Origin: Stentor roeselii
Lineage: Eukaryota > Ciliophora > Heterotrichea > Heterotrichida > Stentoridae
Assembly: GCA_006503475.1 (NCBI GenBank)
Contig: RSEH01000118.1
Location: 62,001-126,000, forward strand
Reading direction: 5' to 3'
Length of the DNA: 64,000 nucleotides
Part shown: piece after piece, positions 19,515 to 29,495 of the stretch
Layout of the letters: every line of letters starts with the position of its first letter
Numbering within the stretch: the stretch's first letter is position 1
Notes under the pieces: model-generated
What the model was told of the DNA's origin: nothing
Seen by the model: only the letters and a program-made list of their open reading frames with translations
The model's database searches: none
Made by a program: the position numbers and the translations under genes

Positions 19515-20330
19515 ATGAATCACCCTCTAATAGAATCTTTATTTGAAGCAATCGACACTCATTTAAACAAAAAATCCAAACCGAAACTGGACTTCTTTCT
19601 CCAAAACTTAAAAGAAAACTTATTCGAAAACAATAATAAAGGCAAAAACCTTCAAAACCTTGTGAATTTCCTTTCTTCTCACACTGAAATTTTGATAAAC
19701 AAATCAGACGGCACCACAACCCAATTACAAGTAGACCACTCCATCAAGATTCAACTTCTATTAAAATTATCAGAAGATAAAATGGAAGTTCCAGATCTAA
19801 AGCTGCGAAGTCTCAATACAAATCACTCATTTTTTCTAGATTTCAAATCCAAGTCATCTACCGAAATCCAAATCAACAATCAAAGTCTAAGATTCATAAA
19901 AAAATCAAAAAATTATTTTATTCAAGTTCACATTTCTTCTAAAAGTGTCTTTCAATGCAGTGAAGATTTCATAATTTATCCTTATTCTTCATTCATAACC
20001 AGAGGAGGCATCTTAAGTTTTTACTTTAATGAAAAAAAATTAGTTCAAACCCTTGAGCCTCTTTACGACGATTATGCAGACCTGAAGCTCAGCGAAGTTT
20101 GGACGACTCAAAAAGTGAGTTCAAAAAACAACCAAATTTTTGAAGATCTAAAAAAAAATAACTCAAAAGAAGTTTTCTGGCAAATCTCTTCTTTAGACGA
20201 CGTTTTTATCAAGAAGCTTTTGAGATCTACAGAAGGATGCCCAGATGGTTTCAGTTTCCCATTAGAACTAAAACACGGAATGATCTTCGACATAGGAAAC
20301 GAAAACTTCCAGTTAGAATTAAAACAATAA
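19515..20330 (+). CDS. Unrecognised 271-residue protein
   Basis: An intact frame with a helical N-terminal third and a beta-rich remainder (repeated short hydrophobic strands such as SFFLDFKS, IQVHIS, ILSFYF), ending in PDGFSFPLELKHGMIFDIG. No signal peptide or membrane span. The chorein gene follows 62 bp downstream on the same strand. No function assigned. Confidence 0.65.
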   Translation: MNHPLIESLFEAIDTHLNKKSKPKLDFFLQNLKENLFENNNKGKNLQNLVNFLSSHTEILINKSDGTTTQLQVDHSIKIQLLLKLSEDKMEVPDLKLRSLNTNHSFFLDFKSKSSTEIQINNQSLRFIKKSKNYFIQVHISSKSVFQCSEDFIIYPYSSFITRGGILSFYFNEKKLVQTLEPLYDDYADLKLSEVWTTQKVSSKNNQIFEDLKKNNSKEVFWQISSLDDVFIKKLLRSTEGCPDGFSFPLELKHGMIFDIGNENFQLELKQ

Positions 20331-20392
20331 CCAAATAATTCACTTTCCCGAAAATCCTGCATTCTCCTGATTTCAATCAAAAATAATAAATA

Positions 20393-22930
20393 ATGGTAAT
20401 AAAGTCGAAAATCTATGAATTCCTCAAGGAAAACCTCGGCGAATACCTTTACGGCTTCGAAAAAAACCAGCTAGACGTCGGTTTACTCTCAGGGCGCATC
20501 GAGCTGGTCAACGTGAATTTCCGTCCTGACAAAGTGAATGAATTACTCGGGAGCCAAGGGCTCCCGATTCATATAAAAGCTGGCTTGATAGGAAAACTAA
20601 AGCTCAAATGCAACTACATCTCTTTCTTAACAAGTCCTGTCGAAGTCGAACTTGATGAACTTCTCCTGGTCTTTGGACCTATTTCTTTGATTTACAAGGA
20701 ACAAAAAATGAATGTCGAGACTGACCCTGAAGTCATTCTTTGGCAATTGAATAAAGAAGATGAAATTCTTAATTATAGTAAAAGAAAAGCTAGAAGTCAG
20801 GCACTTTTTGATGCTTTTTCTGCCTCGGAAGCGGAAAAATCTAGGGAAAATCAGGAAGTCTCGAGGAAAAGTCGCTCGAAAAATAGGGAAAGTCAGGAGA
20901 AAGGAAGGAGAAAGTCGAAAAGAAAACAAAATCATTCTGATGTGCCTCATGGAGGGGATGAAGAAGTTCTTGATCCTTCTCATTTGCAGAATAATGGGTT
21001 TAACTTTGAGCAGAAGTTAAAAAGTGCGAAGTCTAGTTATACTGAAGAGTCGTATTCAGAAAGACCTAAAAAAAAGACTTTTGTTGAGAAGTATTTTACG
21101 AAAGTACTGAGAAATCTTACATTGACTGTTAAAACTGTTCATATTAGCTATGAAGATGAATCTTATTCTTTTGAAAATCCTTTTTCTATTGGGTTTTCAG
21201 TCGAAAAAATTGAAATAAAAAATGTTTCGCAAGAGTGGACAGTTTCTCAGGGAAAAGCAGTTAAAGTTGTCAGTAAAAACAAAACAAATATTAAGGAAAT
21301 TTTAATCTCCAATGCTGCTGTTTATATTTATGGAATGGCTAGTGTGGTGATTCCGACCTCCTTATGGGAAGGCACAATAAACTCAGAGATCGGTATATTC
21401 GAGGCATTTCCCGCTTACGAAGTTCGAGAATTCATAATCCACCAGTCAAAACTCCTATCAAAAGACCACGCAAGCACATTCCTTCAACCAACCTCCGCAA
21501 AAGCCTGCATAACCTTCAGCGAAGAGTTTCCAGAGCTTAAAGCAGTAGGCCTAGTCGAAAGCATTTCATTTAAATTCACTCCAGTAATGGCTGAATGTCT
21601 AAGAAACTTCTACGATTACTGCACAAACGTCCAAATATGGCCCCTGGTCCTTCGATACCGTCCAGTTGATCGAATCCCAGGGCGAAAAGTGAAGCGCGAA
21701 CACAGAAAAGAAAGAAAATTTCGAAAAGAAGTCATTTCTAAATGGTTTTTTTACGCTTTTCAATTCGCTAAACTAAAAAACGCCGCTTTGAGGTATGTTC
21801 GAGAAAGGAGAAAAGAAAGAGAATTTATACAAAAAATGGAAAATAATGAAAAAATCAGGGCAAAAGCCAATGCGTCGAGAAAAGTTGAGAAAAAAGTTGA
21901 GGAAAAAAAAAATGAAGGAACTCTTGCATCGATTTTTAATATTGGGAAAAATATCACTGTTCCTTCTGGGATTGGAAATTTTATTGGAAATAACGCGAAA
22001 AAACCTCCTATTGTGCAGAAACAGCTGAAGAGACCTTATGACGGTGAAAAGTACTTCAGCAAAGTTTTAACTAATTCTGAAATCGAGATTCATGTTAATC
22101 TTTGTAAAGTTTCTTTAAGTGATGATTCAAACTCATTTGAAATTGAAGTAATAGTTCATGAGTTCTCGAAATGCATGACAACTTTAATGGACGAAATGAA
22201 TTCAATTATTTTAGTTCAAGATTTCTGTTTAAATGTCAAAGCGAAAAAGACCTGCCAAGAGTTTTTCAGATGTTCTGGGAAAAAGTTTTCAAAAAGCTCC
22301 TCTTCAGACTATGCCTTAAAAGCAAAAGTTGTATATCGACCTGCCGAAGTTTTGAACCCAAATGATTTATTCACAACTCTCAACATGTATGAAAGTTCAA
22401 TCGACATCGGGACTTTCAACATAAACTACAACCACTTCACCATTTCCAGAATTCTCGAAATAATCCAATGCTTAAAATTTGATAAAGCCTTCAGAGCCAA
22501 CCAAAACGAAGACTTCTTAAAAAAAGCTCTCGAAACCTTAACAAGAAAAAAAAATAACAAGTTTTTCAATAAAACCTTAAAAAAAAAAATCTCTTCTCAA
22601 AAACTTGCAAGTCAAATCGGAGACATTCAAAAGTGGGTAGAAGAGAAAATCGTTGAAATAAATTCAACTTTTTCTTTCATCATGTTTCGATTTGAACTGA
22701 ATTCTTTTGGTGGAATTGCTGGACTTTGTGGAAAAGATGAAGTTGTTTTAAAGGCTGAATTTCCGAGCTGCAGTTTTTCTGTTGTGAAAGGGAAGGAATT
22801 GACTTGTTTAAACGGGTTTGGATTTTCTTTAAAAACCGCGAGTACACCTGCGGGGCTTTATGACTTTTTAAATATTATTGCTGGGATTCTTAATGACAAG
22901 CTAAAAAGATTGAAGCGGGTTAGTTGTTAG
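20393..22930 (+). CDS. Short chorein-domain protein (VPS13-like N-terminal part)
   Basis: 845 residues. The first 110 are a good chorein_N domain: an amphipathic helix (IYEFLKENLGEYLYGFEKNQL), then LLSGRIELVNVNFRPDKVNELL, then PIHIKAGLIGKLKLK. VPS13, ATG2 and related proteins begin this way and bridge membranes as lipid channels. A basic insert at about 150-200, a further beta-rich part and a YRPVDRIP segment followed by a long basic helix (about 430-520) recall the VPS13 core. VPS13 is usually over 3000 residues, so this is a much shorter protein or one part of a split system. The stop is followed 116 bp later by a convergent gene, so it is not simply interrupted. Confidence 0.8.
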   Translation: MVIKSKIYEFLKENLGEYLYGFEKNQLDVGLLSGRIELVNVNFRPDKVNELLGSQGLPIHIKAGLIGKLKLKCNYISFLTSPVEVELDELLLVFGPISLIYKEQKMNVETDPEVILWQLNKEDEILNYSKRKARSQALFDAFSASEAEKSRENQEVSRKSRSKNRESQEKGRRKSKRKQNHSDVPHGGDEEVLDPSHLQNNGFNFEQKLKSAKSSYTEESYSERPKKKTFVEKYFTKVLRNLTLTVKTVHISYEDESYSFENPFSIGFSVEKIEIKNVSQEWTVSQGKAVKVVSKNKTNIKEILISNAAVYIYGMASVVIPTSLWEGTINSEIGIFEAFPAYEVREFIIHQSKLLSKDHASTFLQPTSAKACITFSEEFPELKAVGLVESISFKFTPVMAECLRNFYDYCTNVQIWPLVLRYRPVDRIPGRKVKREHRKERKFRKEVISKWFFYAFQFAKLKNAALRYVRERRKEREFIQKMENNEKIRAKANASRKVEKKVEEKKNEGTLASIFNIGKNITVPSGIGNFIGNNAKKPPIVQKQLKRPYDGEKYFSKVLTNSEIEIHVNLCKVSLSDDSNSFEIEVIVHEFSKCMTTLMDEMNSIILVQDFCLNVKAKKTCQEFFRCSGKKFSKSSSSDYALKAKVVYRPAEVLNPNDLFTTLNMYESSIDIGTFNINYNHFTISRILEIIQCLKFDKAFRANQNEDFLKKALETLTRKKNNKFFNKTLKKKISSQKLASQIGDIQKWVEEKIVEINSTFSFIMFRFELNSFGGIAGLCGKDEVVLKAEFPSCSFSVVKGKELTCLNGFGFSLKTASTPAGLYDFLNIIAGILNDKLKRLKRVSC

Positions 22931-23046
22931 TCGATAAATTATGAAGAAACTTACAATATAGTGTAAAAAATAATAACTTATGATTGATTAATTATTAATC
23001 GTTATTTTTATTGAAAAAATTTTAGGTTTGATTATTTTTACTCAAA

Positions 23047-24924
23047 TTAAATAAGTAGGACAGTTTCTGTCCTTGTATCTTCTTCGAAATAAGAGGAAAC
23101 GTTCATTGGCATTGACATCTGCAATGGACTACTTCGGGGAAGTTTAGGTCCTATTAAGTTGTGAGTTGATTGATGTTTACGAAATTCTATATCTTGAAGT
23201 GCATTTAAAGCGTGGACTGCTTCGTTTCTGGCTAGTCCGGAATCTTGAGAGACTGTTAAAATCAGGGCTTTTACTGCTTTTTTCTGACGAATCCTTCCGA
23301 TTAGATATATTGCATCAGCTTTTACTGTTTGATGGTCAGAGAACTGAGCTATTGAAGTCATTCCTTCGGAGTTCCTTGATACAAAATTGCCGTAGAGGTT
23401 TTTGTATTCGGCTTCAAGTCCTTGTGAGCAAGGTTCAAAGTTCTGATCCACTTCTTTATTAAGCGTTTCCTGTCTAATAATCAATTGAATATGCACTTTT
23501 TCAGCTCTAGCCAGAAACTTATAAATAGCCAAGTCCCCTTTAGCAGTATCCTTCGGTGTTTTTCCATCAATAGTCCTAATATAAACCTGTGCTCCAGCTT
23601 CCACAAGTGCAACAACAACCTTATAATGTCCAGAATGTGAAGCAAGGTGTAAAGGAGTCCAAGCATTTTTCCCTCCTTGAATATTCAAATCAAAAGCAAC
23701 TTTTCCCTGTTTCCCAAGTTTAAAATTTTTCTCTTTAACCCAATTAAAAGCAGAAGCCTGTCCTTTTCGAGCAGCAATATGAAGAGCAGACCAATTTTCA
23801 TTATTCAAATGATTTTTATCCACATCACAATCAGTGATCATATCAGCGATGAGAGCATTTCTATGTTTATGTTTTTTATAAACCGACATCAAATGATGCA
23901 GACAAGAGTTGCCGTCACTGTCATAAGCGGTGAGTCTCGATTCAGATTTAAGAATAGTCGAAACAAGCCAAGGCTCGGACTTCAAAACGGCTAAATTAAG
24001 GACACTTCCGAAGACCCCTCCTCCAATATCGAATCGGGCTCCAGCTTGAACGAGGATCTTCGCGGCTTGAACGTTGTCCTCCTTCAACGCGACCATTAAA
24101 GGTGAAAAGCCGTCGACGTCGACAGGGTCCAAAAAGCAGCCAGCTTCAACAAGTCCTGTTAAAACTCCGATATCGCCACAGGCAGCAGCAAGATGCAAAA
24201 GACTTTTCTGCCGAGCGTCAAGTTTATCAATAAAAAAATCTTCGTCGCTGAAGGTTTGCAAAAAGTCGAAAAGACGAAGACTTGAAAGATTCAGCATTTT
24301 TTTTAACTTTGAGATAATCGGGAAGCCGATGTGACCTTTGACTAGCTTTGGACTTGAAGGGATCAGGTATCTGAACCACTCGAGACTGATTTCTTCGAGA
24401 TTTGAAAGTTTGCTTAGAGGACTGGGAAGGATGTTGAACTCGTTTCCGTGCATGTGAAGGATTTTTAAATTGGATAATTCGCCTAATTCTTCTGGAAGGA
24501 GTTTTATGTGATTGTCTGCTATTGAAAGGGACTCTAGTTTTATCAGGTACTGGATTTGACTCGGAAGGGAAAAGAGAGAGTTGTCGCTTAGGGTTAGTGA
24601 TTGAAGAGGAAGTTTAAAGAGGGACTCTGGTAAAACTGTCAGCAGGTTGTGGTCGAGCTTTAGAACTTTTAAGTGCTCTAAGCTGGATATTCGGTCTGTT
24701 AGCACCTCGAGTTTGTTGTTTCTTAGGTCTAGTGAACGGAGATGACTGAGAACACCAAATACATTACTTTCTAAATTTGAAATTTGATTATCCCTTAAAT
24801 CCAAATGAATAATCTTCGCAGCAAATCCGGTAAACATAGCCTTATCCACCGTATTTAAATTCTTATCCTTAAGTACCAGTTCTCCAGTGGGTGTTAACAA
24901 ATTTTCATATCTTTCTTGAGACAT
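23047..24924 (-). CDS. LRR-ankyrin-HEAT repeat protein
   Basis: 625 residues in three repeat blocks. Residues about 30-195 are leucine-rich repeats (LxxLxLxxN pattern, RSLDLRNNKLEVL). Residues about 235-490 are ankyrin repeats (KSLLHLAAACGDIGVLTGLVEAG, WTPLHLASHSGHYKVVVALVEAGA). Residues about 545-595 look like HEAT repeats (VKADAIYLIGRI, ARNEAVHALNAL). It is presumably a cytosolic scaffold. Its ATG is only 16 bp from the ATG of the divergent LamG gene. Confidence 0.85.
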   Translation of the reverse strand: MSQERYENLLTPTGELVLKDKNLNTVDKAMFTGFAAKIIHLDLRDNQISNLESNVFGVLSHLRSLDLRNNKLEVLTDRISSLEHLKVLKLDHNLLTVLPESLFKLPLQSLTLSDNSLFSLPSQIQYLIKLESLSIADNHIKLLPEELGELSNLKILHMHGNEFNILPSPLSKLSNLEEISLEWFRYLIPSSPKLVKGHIGFPIISKLKKMLNLSSLRLFDFLQTFSDEDFFIDKLDARQKSLLHLAAACGDIGVLTGLVEAGCFLDPVDVDGFSPLMVALKEDNVQAAKILVQAGARFDIGGGVFGSVLNLAVLKSEPWLVSTILKSESRLTAYDSDGNSCLHHLMSVYKKHKHRNALIADMITDCDVDKNHLNNENWSALHIAARKGQASAFNWVKEKNFKLGKQGKVAFDLNIQGGKNAWTPLHLASHSGHYKVVVALVEAGAQVYIRTIDGKTPKDTAKGDLAIYKFLARAEKVHIQLIIRQETLNKEVDQNFEPCSQGLEAEYKNLYGNFVSRNSEGMTSIAQFSDHQTVKADAIYLIGRIRQKKAVKALILTVSQDSGLARNEAVHALNALQDIEFRKHQSTHNLIGPKLPRSSPLQMSMPMNVSSYFEEDTRTETVLLI

Positions 24925-24940
24925 TTATCAAGCTATAAAT
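24925..24940. promoter_or_regulatory. 16-bp gap between divergent start codons
   Basis: The entire space between two divergent ATGs. Both 5' leaders must be shorter than this, or transcription must start inside the opposite gene. No TATA-type box can fit at a usual distance. Confidence 0.5.
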
Positions 24941-25969
24941 ATGTTATTACGCCTAATCACATTGATATATTTGAAAGTTTCAGCTTCTTATCTGTAACCT
25001 CTCCTTAGAGACGACTGCTGGTCAGTCCCATTCACAGTCTGCATCGACAAGCACGTCTTATCCGACGCCAACTCCGCTGAAAGCCTTGTAGGCTGGTGGA
25101 CGTTCGACGACGAGTTCGGCCACGACTATTCTCCAAGTCTTAACCCGATGCAAGAAGTGCCCCCAGCAGGCCTCTCTTTATGTAAACACCAAACAGCAGG
25201 CAAAGGGTCTTCCTTACTTTTCAACGGTACAAACAACGGGAGAATCCCGCATTCGAGTTACTACGAATCAGACGAGTTTTCCATTTCTTTCTTTTTTTAC
25301 TTGTCAGAAGACTCCACAGGTGACTGGCGGACAGTCTTTCATAAAGGGTCAAGTTCTCAAGAAATGACTCCAAGTGTCTTTCTCTGGCCGAAAGAAAGAA
25401 GACTGCATGTTCGAGCAAGTACTCAGTTCTCTTGGAATGAAGGACTTGACTCAACTGCTGTTATAAAACTTAGAAGATGGACACATTTAGCTGTTGTTGG
25501 CTCTGGACAGCTGCTTCAGTTATTTGTCAATGGAATTTTAGACTCTCAGGTTATTTTGAAAGCACCTATCAAGTCTAATAGAGGAGAAATTTATCTTGGG
25601 AAAGATCCTTGGCATTCTGGGTTCAAAGGGTTTTTAGATGATCTTAGGATTTTTAATAAACCGCTTCATGAAGAGGATTTTAGACCTATTGCTGCACCCA
25701 CTACGCCTTTACCTGCTGTTTCTGGAGTTATGCTCGGGTGTCAACTGTGTAACTATGATGATGCTCTTGCTAGTTGTAGAGATGATTATCATCTTTGCTC
25801 GCTTGAAGAACTTTATTCGGGACCTTTTGAAATGGCAAGGGCCATGGGATGGTTCAGGTTTACTGCTGATGTTTGGACTAGGAATACTGATGACCAGACT
25901 ACTACCACTGCGGATGAAATGCAAGACCCGGATTTGTTTAAGTTGGGGATGTGCTGTTGGGATTATTAA
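24941..25969 (+). CDS. Secreted LamG-like (concanavalin-fold) protein
   Basis: Two exons (24941-24993, 25009-25969), 337 residues. Exon 1 codes almost exactly the signal peptide (MLLRLITLIYLKVSASYL). Residues about 40-205 form a LamG-like jelly roll: LVGWWTFDDEFG, SLLFNGTNNGRI, FSISFFFYLSE, WTHLAVVGSGQLLQLFVNG and GFLDDLRIFNKPL. The C-terminal about 75 residues are a Cys-rich module (GCQLCNYDDALASCRDDYHLCSLEELYSG cut by several Cys, ending MCCWDY). It probably binds carbohydrate or matrix at the cell surface; the ligand is unknown. Confidence 0.85.
24994..25008 (+). other. 15-nt intron lacking A at position 10 (gtaacctctccttag)
   Basis: Required because the unspliced frame stops at once (CTG TAA). 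Removal joins TCT TAT CT to A GAC GAC and opens the LamG frame. Unlike the other eight introns it has no A between positions 5 and 13. Confidence 0.85.
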
Positions 25970-26080
25970 GTAGTTGATTAGAGATTGGTGTAATTTTTTT
26001 TTAATAGAAGATTATTTTATTGAAAGGGAAAAATTTTAATGGGTTTCAAAGGTTTTAAGATTTGGTTATTTACATTTAAT

Positions 26081-28390
26081 TTATGAGAATTCTAGAAGGT
26101 ATACTGGAAGTACTCCTTGGGCAGAATTACAACGGAAGATATAACCGTCGTCAGTCTTTAAATTACCAGGCGATGCCAGACACAATAAAATAAAATTAAC
26201 AGAGTCCAGTTTGCAAGTAGTCCTCGAAACACTCAAGCTAAAATTCAAGTCATCATTTGTAAAATTATCAAAAAGGTACTCAAATCCTTTATTATAAGTG
26301 AACACAGTTTTAAGTACCTCTTCTTTATTATAATAAAACAACAAATTGTAATCCTTCGCAGAAAAAGACTGAGCCTGAGTCATCTCCAAAGATCGATGCA
26401 AGCAATGAGTATAAGTTTTCGATAAAAACCTTAAATTGTACCCTTCCAAAAAAAGCAGATGTTTGACTAAAGAGAACTCATAAGAATTGTTATTGATCTG
26501 GCTTATTAAAGGAGACGAGCTTTCATGAGTTAGGACTGGCCTTGGGGGAGTTCTTGCAAAAGTGAAGATATGAGACAAGTTCTCAGTTTTCGGTTTGAAA
26601 TTTTTACTCACTTCTTTTTTTTGAAGTCTCAAAGGCTCATAGTTAATTTTTTTGTAAGTATTCTCGATATTCGAACTTAAAACAGTTCCAAAGTCCCTAG
26701 AAATAAAAGGAGAAGTGCCTTGATCCCTGAAAGAATCTGACTTTTTCTGAGAATCCATGCTGAAATCACTTTGATTTTCAATTAAAACCGTAGAATTTCC
26801 TTCATTTTTTCGATGTTTTTTGCATCCAGGCTTCCTACAGATCCTTTTTTTTGTCGTATTCAAACTCTTGCCCTGAGATTTTCCCCTTTCAGGATACCTG
26901 ATATTTTGAGGTATCTCATAATTTCGCTCAGGCTTTCTGTCACTTCCTTGATTATTTCCCATAAAAGTGAACCTATCTGAAGACTGAGGAGTTTGATATC
27001 TTTTCTGTCTTTTTTCAGTAGTTTTTAGTTGTTTTTCATTGAAGCCTTCCTTATTTTCTCCAGAAAATCTTCCAGTGATTTCCGCATGTGGATCTTGATA
27101 TCGATTAAAAGAGTTCCCAGAAGTGTTCAAGTCTTGTTTCATATCAGAAAAAATTGAAGTGTAAGTCGCTCCTGCCATCACTGAAGGAGTCATCAGGCCT
27201 GTCATTGAACTTCGACAAGACGGGAATAGTCGAGACTTTGAAAGCGCGTCCCAATAGTTTGAACTACGGAAATGATGGATGTCGGAATTTAAGGAACGGA
27301 ATGGAACTGCGTCTTTGTTAAGCTCTGAAAGAAATGGAAGACGCACTATCAGCTCTTCTTTCAGGTCTTCAGGGATTGGGTCTGGAAGGGATAATGACCT
27401 TAACTTTAAAACTGATAAGTCTTCTATTAGAGCTTCTGAGTAAATTATTGGATTGTTGCTTAGGTCTAGGTTTTGTAGGCTGCTGCAAAGTCGAAAACAC
27501 TTTAAGGATCTGAACTGGTTGAATGAAACGTTTATTGATAATGCTGAAGGTAAATCGGGAAGGTCACTTAAATGGTTGTTTATTAAAATAACTTCTTGAA
27601 CTTTCCCGCCAAATTTAGGAATTTCTATCAAATTGTTATTTGAAGCATCTAGAATCTCAAGTCGAGGAATGAATGGAAACTTGTGTATATAATTATTATT
27701 GCACAAGAGAACAACCAATTTCGTCTCTTCAATCCTATCAGGAAGGTCCTTGAATTCATTTTGACTTATATCAAGTTCATTCAAATTCATACATTTTTCA
27801 ATTCCTAAGAAATACCTGAGTCGATTCTGCTTTAAAATGATTTTCTGAAGACAAACCATAGGCTTTTCAAAAGCAATTTCTCCTAATTTGTTCTGCTCCA
27901 AATCAAGAACCTTTAATTTTTCTAATGAAAATCTAAGAATCCAAGTTTCAAACTGATTATTTTTGCATTTAAGTTCTTCAAGTTGTTTGAAATTCTTCAA
28001 AACTCTGAGAAACTCTTCACTTCTCAGATGATTTCTGGAGACATCTAAAGTTCGAAGACTTGTAAGTTGATTAAGTCCTAAAATTTCTTCATCTCCGATA
28101 AAGTTGTTGCAAAGGACGAGTTCTTGAAGAGAGTAACACTGAGAAATGCCTTTTATTGATATTAACTTGTTGTTGCTAAGGTTAAGAATAGAGAGATAGG
28201 GAGATTGCAAGGATAGGTCTTGAAGGAAACTTAATTTGTTGTTAGTCGCTGATAGATAGTTCAGGCTTGAAGGAAGGGATGAGAGGGAAGTCAGAGAGTT
28301 GTTATCGAGGTAAAGGGTTTCTGTTTCTGTGTCGATCTTTGGCAGAAGAGATAGGTTTTGACTTGAGTAGTCTTCAATTTTTGAATTCAT
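26081..28390 (-). CDS. Leucine-rich repeat protein (SDS22-like repeats) with disordered middle
   Basis: 769 residues. Residues about 10-340 hold about 14 LRRs of the 22-residue type (YLSILNLSNNKLISIKG, KLKVLDLEQNKLGEI) with an LRR-cap-like end. A Ser/Arg/Lys-rich disordered region follows (about 365-600), then a mostly helical C-terminal part with no recognised domain. SDS22-type LRR proteins commonly act in ciliary or phosphatase complexes, but nothing specific identifies this one. Confidence 0.8.
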   Translation of the reverse strand: MNSKIEDYSSQNLSLLPKIDTETETLYLDNNSLTSLSSLPSSLNYLSATNNKLSFLQDLSLQSPYLSILNLSNNKLISIKGISQCYSLQELVLCNNFIGDEEILGLNQLTSLRTLDVSRNHLRSEEFLRVLKNFKQLEELKCKNNQFETWILRFSLEKLKVLDLEQNKLGEIAFEKPMVCLQKIILKQNRLRYFLGIEKCMNLNELDISQNEFKDLPDRIEETKLVVLLCNNNYIHKFPFIPRLEILDASNNNLIEIPKFGGKVQEVILINNHLSDLPDLPSALSINVSFNQFRSLKCFRLCSSLQNLDLSNNPIIYSEALIEDLSVLKLRSLSLPDPIPEDLKEELIVRLPFLSELNKDAVPFRSLNSDIHHFRSSNYWDALSKSRLFPSCRSSMTGLMTPSVMAGATYTSIFSDMKQDLNTSGNSFNRYQDPHAEITGRFSGENKEGFNEKQLKTTEKRQKRYQTPQSSDRFTFMGNNQGSDRKPERNYEIPQNIRYPERGKSQGKSLNTTKKRICRKPGCKKHRKNEGNSTVLIENQSDFSMDSQKKSDSFRDQGTSPFISRDFGTVLSSNIENTYKKINYEPLRLQKKEVSKNFKPKTENLSHIFTFARTPPRPVLTHESSSPLISQINNNSYEFSLVKHLLFLEGYNLRFLSKTYTHCLHRSLEMTQAQSFSAKDYNLLFYYNKEEVLKTVFTYNKGFEYLFDNFTNDDLNFSLSVSRTTCKLDSVNFILLCLASPGNLKTDDGYIFRCNSAQGVLPVYLLEFS

Positions 28391-28778
28391 TTGGATATGA
28401 ATTTCTTTATGAAATTTAGAATATGGATGATGAAAGTAAAGAGTTTTTTTAGAATTTTGTTTGGTAAGGGTATGAAGATTAATAGTGGTTTTGGATAGAA
28501 TTTAAATTAAAGTATTTGGGAGAATGGATGTAGCTTAGAGATTATTGGATGAAAATAGCTTGGATTTGATATATAATATCACTTAATTAATCATTAGGAT
28601 AAACCCGCAATACTTTCCAGTTTAAATATGCATATCAGACTGAATGATTAAGACTATTTATTTAAACTTCTCTAATCTAAACAATGTTATAATTCATATC
28701 CCTTAAAATCCTCAACCTCAATAACCTCCAAATTCTCTAAAATCAACCACTCTATAAAAATCCTCTAAATTTAATTCT
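28391..28778. other. Intergenic, nothing recognised
   Basis: AT-rich, between two genes on the minus strand. It is C/A-rich on the plus strand near 28700-28778, matching the G/T-rich gene ends seen elsewhere. No RNA gene or repeat seen. Confidence 0.45.
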
Positions 28779-29495
28779 CTAACTACTTCCTCGTTTAAAC
28801 CTATTCTGAACACTTCTGAAATACTCCCCAAGAAAACTCCTAGCATCTCCAAGTCCACTTTTCATAATCCCCCTGAAATTCTGCCAAATCGCATCGGGAT
28901 ACATCCACCTTAAAGTATTATACCAAAACACCAAAAGACTATCAAAGCACAAAAAAATCCAAGCAACGATTCCATAAAAGAAGTCAGCATTATGCCGATC
29001 ATTAATCACAACAAACGAGACAATACATCCAATAACATCAAGCAAAATACAAACAGCAGAAACGACTAAAAACCGAGTCATCTGCGAATTCGCTCTTTTA
29101 AAATGCGCAAAAATAACAGGCTGCATAGAACTCGCATCAGTTAAACTCGGAAGTTCTTCAAACACATCATGCGACTTCGGCAAGGAGCTGATAACCTTAA
29201 GTCCTAAAAAAGGTCTTGCAAAGTGCAACAAATGAAGAAAAATCCAAAACCGTCCTGCCATCAACAGCAAAACAAAAGCAATAGTCATTAACCCAAGTTC
29301 AATTAAACTGGTCCAATAAATCAAAAATCTAAATTCATTCATAGTGATTTCAGCTTTAATAGAATACAAGACCCACCTGACATATCCCTTCACATCCAGA
29401 TTTTGCATCATGGCGTTAGCAAAGCCTTCAAAAGGACTTTTACGTTCTTCATTCTCCGGCAAGTCCAGCTTAATGTCGACGTCTTCAAGCATCAT
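28779..29495 (-). CDS. Four-span membrane protein, unknown family
   Basis: 238 residues with four hydrophobic spans (about 58-80, 83-97, 141-165, 168-192) and an acidic N-terminus. Both termini are likely cytosolic. The tail is basic (SVQNRFKRGSS). I cannot name the family. Its ATG faces the dynein heavy-chain ATG across 13 bp, so the two genes must share or overlap promoters. Confidence 0.7.
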   Translation of the reverse strand: MMLEDVDIKLDLPENEERKSPFEGFANAMMQNLDVKGYVRWVLYSIKAEITMNEFRFLIYWTSLIELGLMTIAFVLLLMAGRFWIFLHLLHFARPFLGLKVISSLPKSHDVFEELPSLTDASSMQPVIFAHFKRANSQMTRFLVVSAVCILLDVIGCIVSFVVINDRHNADFFYGIVAWIFLCFDSLLVFWYNTLRWMYPDAIWQNFRGIMKSGLGDARSFLGEYFRSVQNRFKRGSS

